Shown piece by piece: positions 42,387 to 54,000 of a DNA stretch of 64,000 nt. Origin of the DNA: Cololabis saira (lineage: Eukaryota > Chordata > Actinopteri > Beloniformes > Belonidae); contig NC_084610.1 of the NCBI RefSeq assembly GCF_033807715.1, positions 3,853,001 through 3,917,000 on the forward strand. Reading direction: 5' to 3'. Position 1 is the stretch's first letter, and the number at the start of each line of letters is the position of its first letter. The position numbers were made by a program, and so were the translations under genes. A model generated the notes under the pieces. That model ran no database searches, had not been told where the DNA came from, and saw only the letters and a program-made list of their open reading frames with translations.

Positions 42387-43967
42387 TATGTCCCTCAGTT
42401 CCAATGTCAGATCTTGCGACAAATAAAACATATAAAAGAAGGGCTGGATAAAGCCCTGGGGGAGTTCTGCCAGAGATATTGTGAGAAGGCTGTACTGGAA
42501 TCAGTTTTGTTGTGTTGGGTTGCTGGCTCAGTGACAAATAAAGAATCTTAAATGTGAGGTAAACAATGAAACAGTGTAGACAGAAACAGAGCAGTGGGTT
42601 GTGTTTCAGTGTCACTGTTCCTCCTTGGGAGGTAGAAACAGAGCGAGAAGAGCTGTGTGCAGGTGAGAGCACAGACACTTTTAGAGTAGATATTTCTGTA
42701 ATTCAGATGATTTGGTAATGTTGCCTGATGGGATGTGTGAATTTCCAAAGGGGATCAATAATGAATTAATGAGGATGCTTTGTTGCGCCATTAGGTGTGA
42801 CCTCTTTGTGGAGTCCCATATGGGTTGCAGGTCGGCTACAAATATGGATATATTATGCATTACTAATATGGATCCCAAGTGGGTTTTCCCACAGGTTAAA
42901 TGGTGCCAATATCAGTGTGTTTTCTTAGCTGGGGCTGGTTAATTTTCCAGTGTGGTGCTCCTGCTACCAAAACTATGAAGGACTTGCAACATTTCCCATC
43001 TTCTCAGCCCTTCCCCACCAACCCCGCTCATATTTGGGGTTGATGATAATGAAACCATATCAGTCCCACGCCGGTTACCCATCTCAAACAATTGTAAATG
43101 ATAAAATAAAGTGGTCAATCATAATCAGTAATGCATCATTTACATTAAAATGCTACTTAAGTTAATCAGACATCCTTAATTGACACTGATACTGAAGTTC
43201 ATATAACGATTTTAAATTTGTGAGCTATTAATTCATGTCCGGTTTCCAATGTTTGTTCAAGCCTGCCTTTGTTTTGTTAAAATAATACACGTTAATATAT
43301 ATATTCTATAACTCTGGATGTAACATATTTGATATTAGAATTGTCTGAGATCCCATAATGAAGACTAATGATACTAGTAAAAGAATAGTGATAAAAGTTG
43401 TAAAAAAAAGTATAATAAAAAAGTTAAGTAAATTTATTAAAAATGATTTCTTACGTTGGGCTTTAAATGGCAAATGATGATTGTAACACAGGGAACAACG
43501 ATGAAACAGATTATCCATCATCCATCTCACTCTCACTGTTTTATAATCAAATTACTTTAAAATGTATTGTTTCTCTCTAGAATATATCAATCCATTTTTT
43601 TTCACCTCAACCTTTGATTCCATTTTTATCATTCATGTGTGTTAATTCTTCCCTCATAATATCCATGAGACATATTTCCCACTTTTTTACAAAAAACTTC
43701 TAAACTTTGATTGACAAATTCAAATAGGATGATAGATTCAGTCTCTGATTTGACATCTGCTGTCTAAATATACAGCATATGAGGGTAGAAATATAGCTAA
43801 AAGAAAGTAAAAATGATCAAAGGCTAAATAATAATCATAAATATGTGATTAAAAATGATTAACTCTGGCCACTCGGTGGTGTTCTAACCCCTTCCTGTCT
43901 ACAACTTGAATAAAGGGCCACTAGAGACACAAAAAAAAAATCCAAAAATAATAATAATAGTAATCTG

Positions 43968-44703
43968 TGTGGGGAAGTGTGACCAGAGTAGATGGATGGA
44001 AGGAGGCAGACTCAGAAGCAATGCTAAAAGTTCAAGAATGATTTATTTTTTTCCCAAAAAAACACTTAAAGTCAAGCAACATGTGCCCATGGCTGCACAC
44101 TGGTCTCTCTCGTTCCCCCGGCAGCAGACAGCAGCTGGTTAAGTAGGCCCTTCCATCAGGCTGTACCACTCCAAAGGTGACTCCACTCTCCTCCCTGGAA
44201 TCAACTGAGCCATCAACAGTTCGCCTCCAAACACAATCACCACCAAACACACAATAGCTTCGGCCATGGTAACCGATACCTTTTCAACCATGCCAAAAAT
44301 AATCAAAATCAATAAGAAAACAAATCCCAAAATGTACCTCCCCCCATACATGGTTCAACCCAGTGACATCACTAATGATGTCACCAGGGTATAAATAGAG
44401 GAAGTGTTTGCACTTTTCCCTCCTTTTGACACTGGAACCTGGTGGGTATGGTAAGTAACATAATCAACCTCATGATAAATGAAAAAACTGAACAAATAAA
44501 CTACTTTAAACTTAACAATACTTTTCTGTATTATTTTAAGTGCAATAATTGAGAACACAAACAAACCCGGGGTACTATGTGCCTGCATGGCATGAAAGAA
44601 TGATAGACCTATAACCAAAACAAACAAGCACGGTTGAATTTGGATGGCTAAGATAGTAGACTGACATGGTGACAAATGGTATGCTCTCACCCACTTTGTC
44701 ACA
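43968..44703 (-). repeat. 3' LTR of the Gmr1-type element
   Basis: 736 bp, intact. A minus-strand AATAAA near 44044, about 75 bp from the LTR end, is the likely poly(A) signal. GTATAAATAG (plus strand, near 44388) reads TATTTATA on the minus strand, so a TATA-like box exists in both directions. Confidence 0.9.
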
Positions 44704-44723
44704 CACCCCTCCCCTTAAGACCG

Positions 44724-47700
44724 TTACTCATCGGAGTCACGGGACAGGTAGTCAGCGATGATGTTCTTATGTCCTGGCCGATACCGGACCTGAAAACGAT
44801 AAGGCTGGAGAGACAGGTACCATCTGGTGATTCTAGCATTAGTGTCTTTCATGTTATGAATCCACTGCAATGCACGATGGTCAGTCTCAAGAACAAACTC
44901 TTTGCCAATGAGGTAATATTTCAATGTATCTAAAGACCATTTAATGGCTAGCGCTTCCTTTTCTACCGTTGAATACCTCGTTTCCCTTGCAAAAAGTTTT
45001 CGGCTGATGTACTGCACGGGTAACTGGTTTCCATCCTCTCCTTGTAGTAATACAGCTCCTAGACCAACTCCAGAGGCATCTGTCTGAACAGTGAAGGGGA
45101 GAGTAAAATCTGGACATTGCAGAACAGGCTCTTGACACAGACAGTTTCTCAAATCGTGAAAAGCATTCTCAGTTTCTTGCGTCCACTTAACCTTCACTGG
45201 GCTAGATTTGCGAGTCATATCAGTCAGTATTGCAGATCTGGATGAAAAGTTGGGGATAAGTCTGCGATACCAGCCTACTAACCCCAAGAATGACCGTAGC
45301 CTCCTCTTGGTGTTGGGTAGTGGGGAAGCTCCAATCGCCTCTACCTTTCCCACCTGAGGACGGATACCTCCCGCTCCTATCACATAGCCAAGGTACTGGA
45401 CCTCAGGTTTGGCAATGTGACACTTCTTGGCATTAATGACCAAACCAGCTCTCTGAATGCGTTGAAAAACATCAGCAAGGTGTTGAATGTGCTCCTCCCA
45501 GGTTCGACTGAAAATCACAATGTCATCGATATAGGCTGCTGCATAGTCGTCTGCTCCTCTCAAAACTTCATCCACCAACCTCTGAAATGTTGCTGGTGCT
45601 CCATGCAAACCAAATGGCATCATCCTGAATCTGAACAGGCCACTTGGGACTCTGAAAGTTGTTAAGTCCTTTGAAGAATCTGTTAAGGGCACTTGCCAGT
45701 ACCCTTTGCAGAGGTCAAGGGTCGTCAGGAAGTTGGCATGTCCCAAGCGCTCAATCAGTTCATCCACCCTTGGCATTGGGTAGGGGTCGAAGGCCGACAC
45801 AGCATTCAGTTTTGAAAAATTAACACAGAATCTGATTTTAGCGTCCTCCTTTTTCGGAACCAATACCACAGGGCTACACCACTCACTGTGAGAAGGCTCG
45901 ATGATTCTTGTAGCTAGCATCTCTTCCACTTCTTGCTTCAGTTCAGGGACAAGTCTGGCTGGAATGCGGCAAGTGGTGTCCCTAATGGGCTGCTGTTCAG
46001 GTGAATGCAGACGGATCCGATGTTCAGTGAGGTGTGTACAACCTGGTTTCAGACTGAAGAGCTCCTTTGACATGTGGACTTGCAGCTCCTGGCGTTGATC
46101 TGGTGTGAGATGACTCAGATCTGGAAACACTGGAGTCTCAGATGAGGATGGAAAGTACTGCTCCTGAATCTCTTCCTCATCATCCACTGTGCATGCCCAC
46201 AAGTTTGTAGAGCTCTCTGGTTGGTCTACCCACCTTTTCAGGAGGTTTACATGGAAGACTTGATGTTTCTTTCGGCGGTCTGGCAAGGAAATGTCATATG
46301 TCACTGGGCCCATCTTTTTCCTGATCGTGTATGGTCCCTGCCACTTGGCAAGGAGACCGCTATCAGACGTTGGCAGCAGTAGGAGAACTTTCTGGCCCTC
46401 CTGGAAAATTCTCCTCTTGGACGCCTTATCATAAGTGTGCTTCTGTCGTTGCTGTGCTTGAGCCAAATTACCATTAGCAAGCTCTTGAAACTGCTCCAGT
46501 TTGTCTCTCATTTTCAGGACATATGAGAGCTCACTGCACTGCTGTTGTGGTGTGGGGCCCTCCCAGGCCTCCTTCAAAACGTCCATTGGACCCCTCACTG
46601 GATGTCCGTACAGCAGCTGAAAAGGTGAGAATCCGGTTGATGTTTGTGGGACTTCTCTATATGCAAACAGCAAGAATGGAAGCCATTGGTCCCAATCTGA
46701 CCCGGAGTCATTCACAAACTTCCTTAACATGGACTTGAGAGTCTTGTTAAAGCGCTCAACAAGGCCGTCTGTCTGTGGGTGATAGGGACTGGTCCTCACT
46801 CCTTGAATTCCCAGCATGCTGTACACCTCTTTAAGCAGATTTGATGTAAAGTTGGTACCCTGGTCAGTGATGATCTCCTTTGGAATTCCAACTCTGGAAA
46901 ACAGCTGAATGAGACAGTTGACGATCTGGCGAGCCTTGATCTTCTTCAAGGGAAAGGCTTCAGGGTATCTTGTGGCATAATCACTGACTACCAGTATGTA
47001 CTTGTGGCCTGCACTACTTCTTTCTAGCGGGCCTACAATGTCCATGGCAATACGGGAGAAGGGCGTATCAATGATGGGCATGTTAATGAGAGGGGCCCTA
47101 TCTCCTTTCCTGCCTGGAGCTGTTAGCTGACACTGTGGGCAAGATTGGCAATATTTAACTGTGTCAGCATACTGCTGGGGCCAGTAGAAACGGGGAACCA
47201 TTCTGGAAAATGTTTTTGCCTGTCCTAAGTGTCCTGCCCATGGGATAGAGTGGCTCAGATTAAGGATTGTTGGCCTCAAACTCTGGGGAATGACTAGCTG
47301 ATCACCAATCTGGCTACGGCGATACAGCTTGTCTCTCTTAACTACAAAGACTTCCTTATCTACCACTTGGGTAGACTCCGGCACACATTTTGAAAACAAA
47401 ATTGTAAGTGTGGGGTCCTCTCTCTGTAGCTTAGCAATATCACCCGGGATGGAAAAAGTGTCAGACTCTACTGGATCATCCACATGCTGGGCTACTTTGG
47501 TTCCCCTTACTCTATCCCGTCTCCTCTGTCTCCTGCTTTTCCTTTCCTTAAGCTGTCTGGTGTAACCACTAGGCACTTCCTCATTTCCAAAAGGTAACTC
47601 CTCCCATCCCGCTGTTAGACTAGCTTGATCCTGCCTGCTTTTGGACCTTGTAACAGCTAGCAAACTTTCACTGGTGCAGCTGGCCCTAGTCTCACGAGAT

Positions 47701-49166
47701 TGTTTAGCTATCAGATCTGCAAGAATAGGGATATCAGAGCCTAACACGACCTGATAGGGTAGATGTTCAAATACTCCTACTGAAAGAGGATAGAGTTGAC
47801 CTTCAACCTGGATAGATACCTCAGCTATGGGGTATCCGACCTTGTCCCCATGAATACAGAGGACATCCACTGTTCCCCCACAAAAAATGACATTCCTAGG
47901 GAGACTATCCTGTCTGACTAGGGTACGATTACTTCCCGAGTCTAGAAGAGCTATACAGGGTCTGTCTTCAATTAACACACCTATTGTAAGTTCTTCAAAT
48001 TGACCTTCTCTCTCTACCTCACTGACAGATGACTGGGGAGCAAAACACATGTAGTTATTACTAACATGTACTTTAGGACACTCTTTCATAAAATGACCTT
48101 TCTGACCACATGAAAAACACATTAAGAGGGCCTTATTTCTAGGCTCAAATTTAACTGAATTTGAGGGAAGGAACTGTCTTGTGTTCCTAACTCTATAGTC
48201 ATTGCCTCCGTCCAGTTTACCAGATGGTATGGGTGGGCGGGGCTTGGCTGGGAGGTACTCTTGTGATGGACGGCGGGCAGCCAGGAAAGCTTCAGCCAAT
48301 TCTGCTGCTTCTTTTGAGGTCTTTGGGTTCCGTTCTTTGATCCAGGTGCAGAGCTCAGGGTTAAGGACTTTGAGAAACTGCTCCATGATGATGGTGTCTC
48401 CAATTTGCTCTTTTGTTTTTACTTTGGGGGCCATCCACTTCTCATACAAGTCCTTGAGACGTACCTGCAATTCTTTAGGGGTCTCTTCCCCCTCTGGTGC
48501 ACTGGAACGGAACCTCACTCGATAGGTCTCTGTACTGATTTCGAACTTCTGCAAGACAGCACATTTTACTTTTTCATAGTCCATTGTGTCATCAATGTCC
48601 ATGGCCACATATGCAGCGCGAGCTTTACCAGTTAGCAGTGGAGCTAGGTGAAGAGCCCATTCATCCTGAGGCCACTGACAGGCAAGAGCAATTCTTTCAA
48701 AAGTGATTAAATAGTGCTCAATGTCCTCACCTTCATTATAGGGCTGCATTTTGGGGCTTTTCCAGCCAGGTAACCTCACCAGACTGGGATGTTGACCTCC
48801 GATAGCAGGCTGTGATGGCCCGGCAACTGTATCAGGTGCTGGCCCTACGGAAGGGGCGGATGTGGCAGCCGAACCGTCCCTCGGCTGCAGACGCTCCTGC
48901 CGGTCCTGCTGCACCTCCTGTTGGAGTTGGGCAAACTGATGTTGTATTCGCCTCCACCTCTCCTCCTCATGCTTACGCTCCTGATCCGTCCTGGCATCCC
49001 GGTCAGCCTGCTGTTGCATTAAGCATCGCAAAAGATTAGACAGTTCTGCCGTACTTTGTTCCTGAGGTTGACCACCTGCTGCCCCTTGCTGGTCACAGAC
49101 ATCTTGTGACAATTCTGGTAGACACTCCATTTTATTTTTCTTCTGGTTTCTTATTGACATCTTCAC
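44724..49166 (-). CDS. Gag-Pol of a Gmr1-type gypsy element (integrase before RT)
   Basis: One uninterrupted 1480-codon ORF beginning about 40 bp inside the 5' LTR. Approximate residues: coiled-coil Q/R-rich start 40-95; Gag core 130-210; SCAN-like segment 213-300 (KTKEQIGDTIIMEQFLKVL); CCHC knuckle 349-362 (CFSCGQKGHFMKEC); aspartic protease near 409 (ALLDSGSNRTLV); integrase zinc finger near 655-680 and D,D,E near 708, 768 and 803 (MDIVGP, TDQGTNF, ERFNK); RT with YIDD near 1212; RNase H near 1363 (TDASGVGLGA) to the end. Integrase upstream of RT is the hallmark of the Gmr1 group, unlike ordinary gypsy elements. No stop or frameshift is seen, so it may be functional. Confidence 0.95.
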   Translation of the reverse strand: MKMSIRNQKKNKMECLPELSQDVCDQQGAAGGQPQEQSTAELSNLLRCLMQQQADRDARTDQERKHEEERWRRIQHQFAQLQQEVQQDRQERLQPRDGSAATSAPSVGPAPDTVAGPSQPAIGGQHPSLVRLPGWKSPKMQPYNEGEDIEHYLITFERIALACQWPQDEWALHLAPLLTGKARAAYVAMDIDDTMDYEKVKCAVLQKFEISTETYRVRFRSSAPEGEETPKELQVRLKDLYEKWMAPKVKTKEQIGDTIIMEQFLKVLNPELCTWIKERNPKTSKEAAELAEAFLAARRPSQEYLPAKPRPPIPSGKLDGGNDYRVRNTRQFLPSNSVKFEPRNKALLMCFSCGQKGHFMKECPKVHVSNNYMCFAPQSSVSEVEREGQFEELTIGVLIEDRPCIALLDSGSNRTLVRQDSLPRNVIFCGGTVDVLCIHGDKVGYPIAEVSIQVEGQLYPLSVGVFEHLPYQVVLGSDIPILADLIAKQSRETRASCTSESLLAVTRSKSRQDQASLTAGWEELPFGNEEVPSGYTRQLKERKSRRQRRRDRVRGTKVAQHVDDPVESDTFSIPGDIAKLQREDPTLTILFSKCVPESTQVVDKEVFVVKRDKLYRRSQIGDQLVIPQSLRPTILNLSHSIPWAGHLGQAKTFSRMVPRFYWPQQYADTVKYCQSCPQCQLTAPGRKGDRAPLINMPIIDTPFSRIAMDIVGPLERSSAGHKYILVVSDYATRYPEAFPLKKIKARQIVNCLIQLFSRVGIPKEIITDQGTNFTSNLLKEVYSMLGIQGVRTSPYHPQTDGLVERFNKTLKSMLRKFVNDSGSDWDQWLPFLLFAYREVPQTSTGFSPFQLLYGHPVRGPMDVLKEAWEGPTPQQQCSELSYVLKMRDKLEQFQELANGNLAQAQQRQKHTYDKASKRRIFQEGQKVLLLLPTSDSGLLAKWQGPYTIRKKMGPVTYDISLPDRRKKHQVFHVNLLKRWVDQPESSTNLWACTVDDEEEIQEQYFPSSSETPVFPDLSHLTPDQRQELQVHMSKELFSLKPGCTHLTEHRIRLHSPEQQPIRDTTCRIPARLVPELKQEVEEMLATRIIEPSHSEWCSPVVLVPKKEDAKIRFCVNFSKLNAVSAFDPYPMPRVDELIERLGHANFLTTLDLCKGYWQVPLTDSSKDLTTFRVPSGLFRFRMMPFGLHGAPATFQRLVDEVLRGADDYAAAYIDDIVIFSRTWEEHIQHLADVFQRIQRAGLVINAKKCHIAKPEVQYLGYVIGAGGIRPQVGKVEAIGASPLPNTKRRLRSFLGLVGWYRRLIPNFSSRSAILTDMTRKSSPVKVKWTQETENAFHDLRNCLCQEPVLQCPDFTLPFTVQTDASGVGLGAVLLQGEDGNQLPVQYISRKLFARETRYSTVEKEALAIKWSLDTLKYYLIGKEFVLETDHRALQWIHNMKDTNARITRWYLSLQPYRFQVRYRPGHKNIIADYLSRDSDE

Positions 49167-49205
49167 TGCCTCCTACTGGCCTGGGACCCACCAACTGCCA
49201 CCAAA

Positions 49206-49661
49206 TGTGGGGAAGTGTGACCAGAGTAGATGGATGGAAGGAGGCAGACTCAGAAGCAATGCTAAAAGTTCAAGAATGATTTATTTTTTTCCCAAAAAAA
49301 CACTTAAAGTCAAGCAACATGTGCCCATGGCTGCACACTGGTCTCTCTCGTTCCCCCGGCAGCAGACAGCAGCTGGTTAAGTAGGCCCTTCCATCAGGCT
49401 GTACCACTCCAAAGGTGACTCCACTCTCCTCCCTGGAATCAACTGAGCCATCAACAGTTCGCCTCCAAACACAATCACCACCAAACACACAATAGCTTCG
49501 GCCATGGTAACCGATACCTTTTCAACCATGCCAAAAATAATCAAAATCAATAAGAAAACAAATCCCAAAATGTACCTCCCCCCATACATGGTTCAACCCA
49601 GTGACATCACTAATGATGTCACCAGGGTATAAATAGAGGAAGTGTTTGCACTTTTCCCTCC
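49206..49661 (-). repeat. 5' LTR, inner part (456 bp)
   Basis: Copy of 43968-44423. It is separated from the rest of the LTR by the LINE. The minus-strand TATA-like box (TATTTATA, near 49630) lies in this part, between the LINE and the Gag-Pol ORF. Confidence 0.9.
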
Positions 49662-49728
49662 TGAGGACACGACGGAAGCGGATGGTGACGTGGCGAGAGT
49701 GGTAGCGCGGTAGGATTGAACATTTGTT

Positions 49729-51021
49729 TTGGCGGATTTGCATAAACTGTACTCTGACTGTGAAATTATGACATCTAGCTCGGATGGATTGGATAATGAA
49801 ATGGATTGGACGATAAATCAATCTAGGAAACAGAAAAGGACTGTGCCAGAGAGAAGCTCACGAGACAGAGCGAAAAGTTGGTCGGATGACAGCGAGGCCA
49901 GGGCTGGGAAAAAGTCTAGAAATAATGAAAGGCGGATAAATATGGATCAAGCTCAGGAAAGCGACTGGAAAGTTATGATCGAATTCTACCAGGATGGTGG
50001 GCACTATCACCCAATCAAACTTACCAAAATAATCGAGGAAGAAATTGGTAGAATAAAATTCGCCAGGTTTATGAACAACAAACGAGTGCTGATACATGCA
50101 ACCAGTAAACAACAACAAGGAAAAATACTTAGAATGTCAACACTTAAAGGAGAAAGGATGAAGGCTCATATACCTGGAGCAATGGCAAGCGTGAGAGGAG
50201 TTATCTCAGGAGTCCCACTAAGCATGACAATGGAAGATGTGAAAAAAGAGATAAAAGGAGGAAAAGTGACTGAGGCCACAAGGCTCAAAAGTAAAAGGGA
50301 TGGCACACTGAAGGAAACCCCGTCAGTAGTACTTCAGTTTGAAAAAGATGTACCAAATGCAGTACAGATGGGATATGTGAACTACCCAGTGAGGGAATAT
50401 ATACCAAAGCCACTCAGGTGTTATGCCTGCCAGAGAATGGGACACACAGCGCAACAGTGCAAAGGTAAACTAAGGTGTGCAAGATGTGGAGGGCCACATG
50501 AGTATGGAAAATGTGACAAAGATTCCAAAATACAATGTTGTAACTGTGGAGGAGAGCACAGTGCTGCCTATGGAGGATGTGTAGTGCAGAGGGAAGCCAG
50601 AGAGGCCCAGAGAATTAAAATAACTGAAAAAGTTTCATATGCAGAAGCACTGAAGAAAGTTAGGGGGACAGGAACAAATGATGAAAGATTTAGTGGAATG
50701 ACACAAAGACATGTAGCTCAGAGGGACAGTAAAACAACAGATAATCAGGACAAAACCCAAACCCCAGTGATGACCCAAAATGTCTGCACGCACAAATTTA
50801 AAGTTAATGATGAAACACTAGTGGTGAACAAAGTGAACTTTGTGGTATTCATCTGCCACACCATTAATGTTACGACACAACTGAAAAGGAAAAGTGACAG
50901 GATCAAGGCCATTGTGGAAGCAGCAGAAACATTTCTGGATATGAAAGATGTGAAAGCAGACCAGATACATGCAATACTAAAGGAAAATGAAGCTGCAGGA
51001 AATACACATGTGGAGGGTTAA
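49729..51021 (+). CDS. LINE ORF1 nucleic-acid-binding protein
   Basis: 430 aa. It probably binds element RNA in the ribonucleoprotein. A basic, charged N-terminus is followed by three cysteine knuckles near residues 228-285: CYACQRMGHTAQQC, CARCGGPHEYGKC and CCNCGGEHSAAYGGC. A K/E-rich C-terminal region follows. The ATG at 49729 is the first in the element, 67 bp from its 5' end. The stop is at 51019-51021, and ORF2 starts either 35 bp before or 7 bp after it. Confidence 0.92.
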   Translation: MADLHKLYSDCEIMTSSSDGLDNEMDWTINQSRKQKRTVPERSSRDRAKSWSDDSEARAGKKSRNNERRINMDQAQESDWKVMIEFYQDGGHYHPIKLTKIIEEEIGRIKFARFMNNKRVLIHATSKQQQGKILRMSTLKGERMKAHIPGAMASVRGVISGVPLSMTMEDVKKEIKGGKVTEATRLKSKRDGTLKETPSVVLQFEKDVPNAVQMGYVNYPVREYIPKPLRCYACQRMGHTAQQCKGKLRCARCGGPHEYGKCDKDSKIQCCNCGGEHSAAYGGCVVQREAREAQRIKITEKVSYAEALKKVRGTGTNDERFSGMTQRHVAQRDSKTTDNQDKTQTPVMTQNVCTHKFKVNDETLVVNKVNFVVFICHTINVTTQLKRKSDRIKAIVEAAETFLDMKDVKADQIHAILKENEAAGNTHVEG

Positions 51022-54000
51022 TATATTGATGATGGTTCTACACATACTTCAGTGGAATGCAAGAAGTCTTATAGCAAACGGACAAGAATTTAAAAAGTTC
51101 ATACATGATTTAGATACAGTTCCAGATATTATTTGTGTACAGGAAACTTGGCTACAGCCCCAGCTAGATTTTATAATTCCAGGGTTCAGTTCCATAAGAC
51201 ATGATAGAAATAACCAACATGGAGGAGGGTGTGCTACTTTTTTCAAAGATGGACTGGCCTATAGGGAGATTCCCTCCCCTGAGGATATTGAATGTACTGT
51301 AGCAGAAATTTATAGCCCAAGAGAAGAAGGAAACATTAAGTTAATTAACTTTTATAATCCATGTAGAAACTTAACTGTTGAAAGCTTCAAGGAATTGGCA
51401 GGGATCGTAGCTAAGAGAGAAATATGGTGTGGAGATTTCAATGCACACAGCAGTTTATGGGGTAGTACTCACACGGATAACAATGGGGATGTAGTGGAAG
51501 AAATGATGGATGAAAGGTCTTTAGTATGTCTTAACAGTGGAATAGGTACAAGAGTGGATGTGAACAGGGGTACGATGTCATGTTTGGATCTGACAATGGT
51601 GTCAGATAGACTGGTGAATGCGTGTGAGTGGTATGTTAAGAATAATTCAACCGTAGGAAGTGATCACTTCCCTGTGCTAACTATTGTAAATACAAGTGTA
51701 TGCCTTCAGGAAGGGAATACGTTCACCAGGTGGTGCTTTGTTAAGGCAGACTGGGAAAAATTTAAGATGTGTTGTAAAGAGTCAGTACATTTGATTACAC
51801 TAGAAGGAGACATAGAGGAGTGCACGGATCAGATTACAGAACATATTCTAAATGCAGCAAACCTGAGCATACCAAAAAGAACTACAAAGGGCAGGAAGAA
51901 AGTGGTACCGTGGTGGAACGAGGAATGCAGCAGAGCAATTAAAGAACGAAACAAAGCATTCAGAGCACTGAAGAAAAATTTATCACAAGAGAATATTATA
52001 GATTATCAAAGGAAAAAGGCAGTGGCTCGTAGGATCATTAAATACACTAAAAAGAGTACATGGAGAGATTTTTGTGCCACCATAGGCAGAGGGGTCAAGC
52101 TGGGGGATGTATGGTCTATGCTCAAGCGAATGAGTGGGAAAAGGAAGTCAGCTTTAATACCAGCACTAGTAGATGGGGAGAAAATGGCGGTGTCAGACAA
52201 AGAGAAGGCTAATGTATTAGGTACAGCATTTGCTGCAGTTCATAATGGGGAGCACATTGGTGAATTACACAGGCAGCAGAAAGACCGCATATGCAGAGAA
52301 AATGAGAAAGTGAGAGAGAAGAAAGAAGATGACATGTCAACGTTGAATATGGACCTAACAAGCCCAGAACTTAAAATAGCCTTACAAGGTACAGGGTATA
52401 CAGCACCAGGACAGGACCAGTTATGTTATGCCATGTTCCGGCAGCTACCAGAGGAATCTTTAAAAATGGTGTTGAGACTGTTTAATAAAATATGGAGGGA
52501 GGGAACTCTGCCCAGTGGCTGGAAAAGAGCAATAATATTGCCATTTAATAAACCAGGAAAGAATCCTAATAATCCTAGTAACTATAGACCCATAGCCTTG
52601 ACGTCTCACTTATGTAAATGGATGGAGAAGATAATTGTTATGAGGCTGTCATATGTTCTGGAACAGAGAGGGCTATTTAATAATTCTCAGAGTGGATTTA
52701 GGAAAGGACGATCCACAATGGATGCTCTAGTTAGAGTTAGTAATGAAGTAGAAAAGACAATGAAAATGAAAGAGTTAATGATAATTGTATATTTTGATAT
52801 AGAAAAAGCATATGACTCCATGTGGAGGGATGGGTTGCTTATCAAACTAAGTAGAATGGGTATTGGAGGGAGATTATATAACTGGATTATGGACTTCTTA
52901 ACAGGAAGGAAATTTAATGTCAAGGTTGGAACAGAAGTTTCTAAAGATTATAAAATTGAAAATGGTATTCCCCAGGGAAGTGCAATCAGCCCTGTTCTGT
53001 TTAATGTAATGATTAATGACATTTTTTCAAAGTTAGATGGATGCATCGAATCAGCGCTATACGCAGATGATGGGGCCATATGGATGAGGGGAAAAAATGT
53101 GTCACATGTCTTCAGGAATATCAGGAAAGCAATAGAAAAAGTGGAAAAGTGGTCGTATGAATGGGGGTTCAAAATGTCAGCCAGCAAGTCATGTTACATG
53201 ATCTTTACAAACAAGCGTAAGATTGACAATGAGAAGTTAACACTTTATGATCAGCCGATGGAGAGGGTGAATGAGTTCAAGTACCTGGGCCTATATTTAG
53301 ATCACAAGTATACATGGAAAGCACACATTGAACACCTGGAAACGAAGTGCAAAAAAGTTATTAATCTACTACGGGCTGTAGCAGGCTGTGACTGGGGGGC
53401 AGATAAAAAATCACTAATTGACATATACAGGGCAGTCATGAGATCAACAATAGATTATGGCAGTATAGTTTACGGAGCAGCAGCTAACACTTCATTACAA
53501 AAAGTAGACAGACTACAGTATAGAGCACTGAGAATTTGCATAGGAGCCATTAGGTCAACACCCATAAACGCAATATTAATAGAAGCAGGAGAGACACCAC
53601 TGGATTTAAGAAGGGATAAACTGGCACTTACATACTGGATAAGATTAAAAGGGAGTGGGGAAGAAAACCTTACAACGAGGACAATAAAGGACTGTTGGGA
53701 ATACTCTAAATTCCAGAGACATGGGTTTGGGTGGTCAAGGGATGAAAGGTTGAGAAGATATGCAATGGACACATTAAAATTCACTAAATACACACCGATG
53801 AGTAACATACCTCCTTGGCTATTCCCAGAAGCAAAAGTAGACATGAGCATACTGGAACGGAAAAAAGAATGGAGAATGAACGAAGTAGGAGGTAAAGCAA
53901 GTATTTACCTGAGAAATAGTTACTACAACTACCTGGAAATTTACACAGATGGGTCAAAAAATCAAAAGGATTGTGTGGGAATAGGTGTATTTATCCCTGA

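Larger units (their letters stand above)
40931..43962. other. Repeat-rich intergenic DNA, no gene recognised
   Basis: Upstream of fam171b. It contains a LINE 3' tail on the minus strand with (TATTC)n (41352-41470), an (AT)n tract (about 41492-41554) and MITE copy 7 (42029-42386). The rest (42390-43960) is AT-rich. I see no exon; the short ORFs have no recognisable similarity. Confidence 0.55.

Noticed and set aside
44032..44351. Short ORFs repeated identically at 44032-44351 and 49270-49589
   Set aside because: They are chance frames within the two LTR copies.
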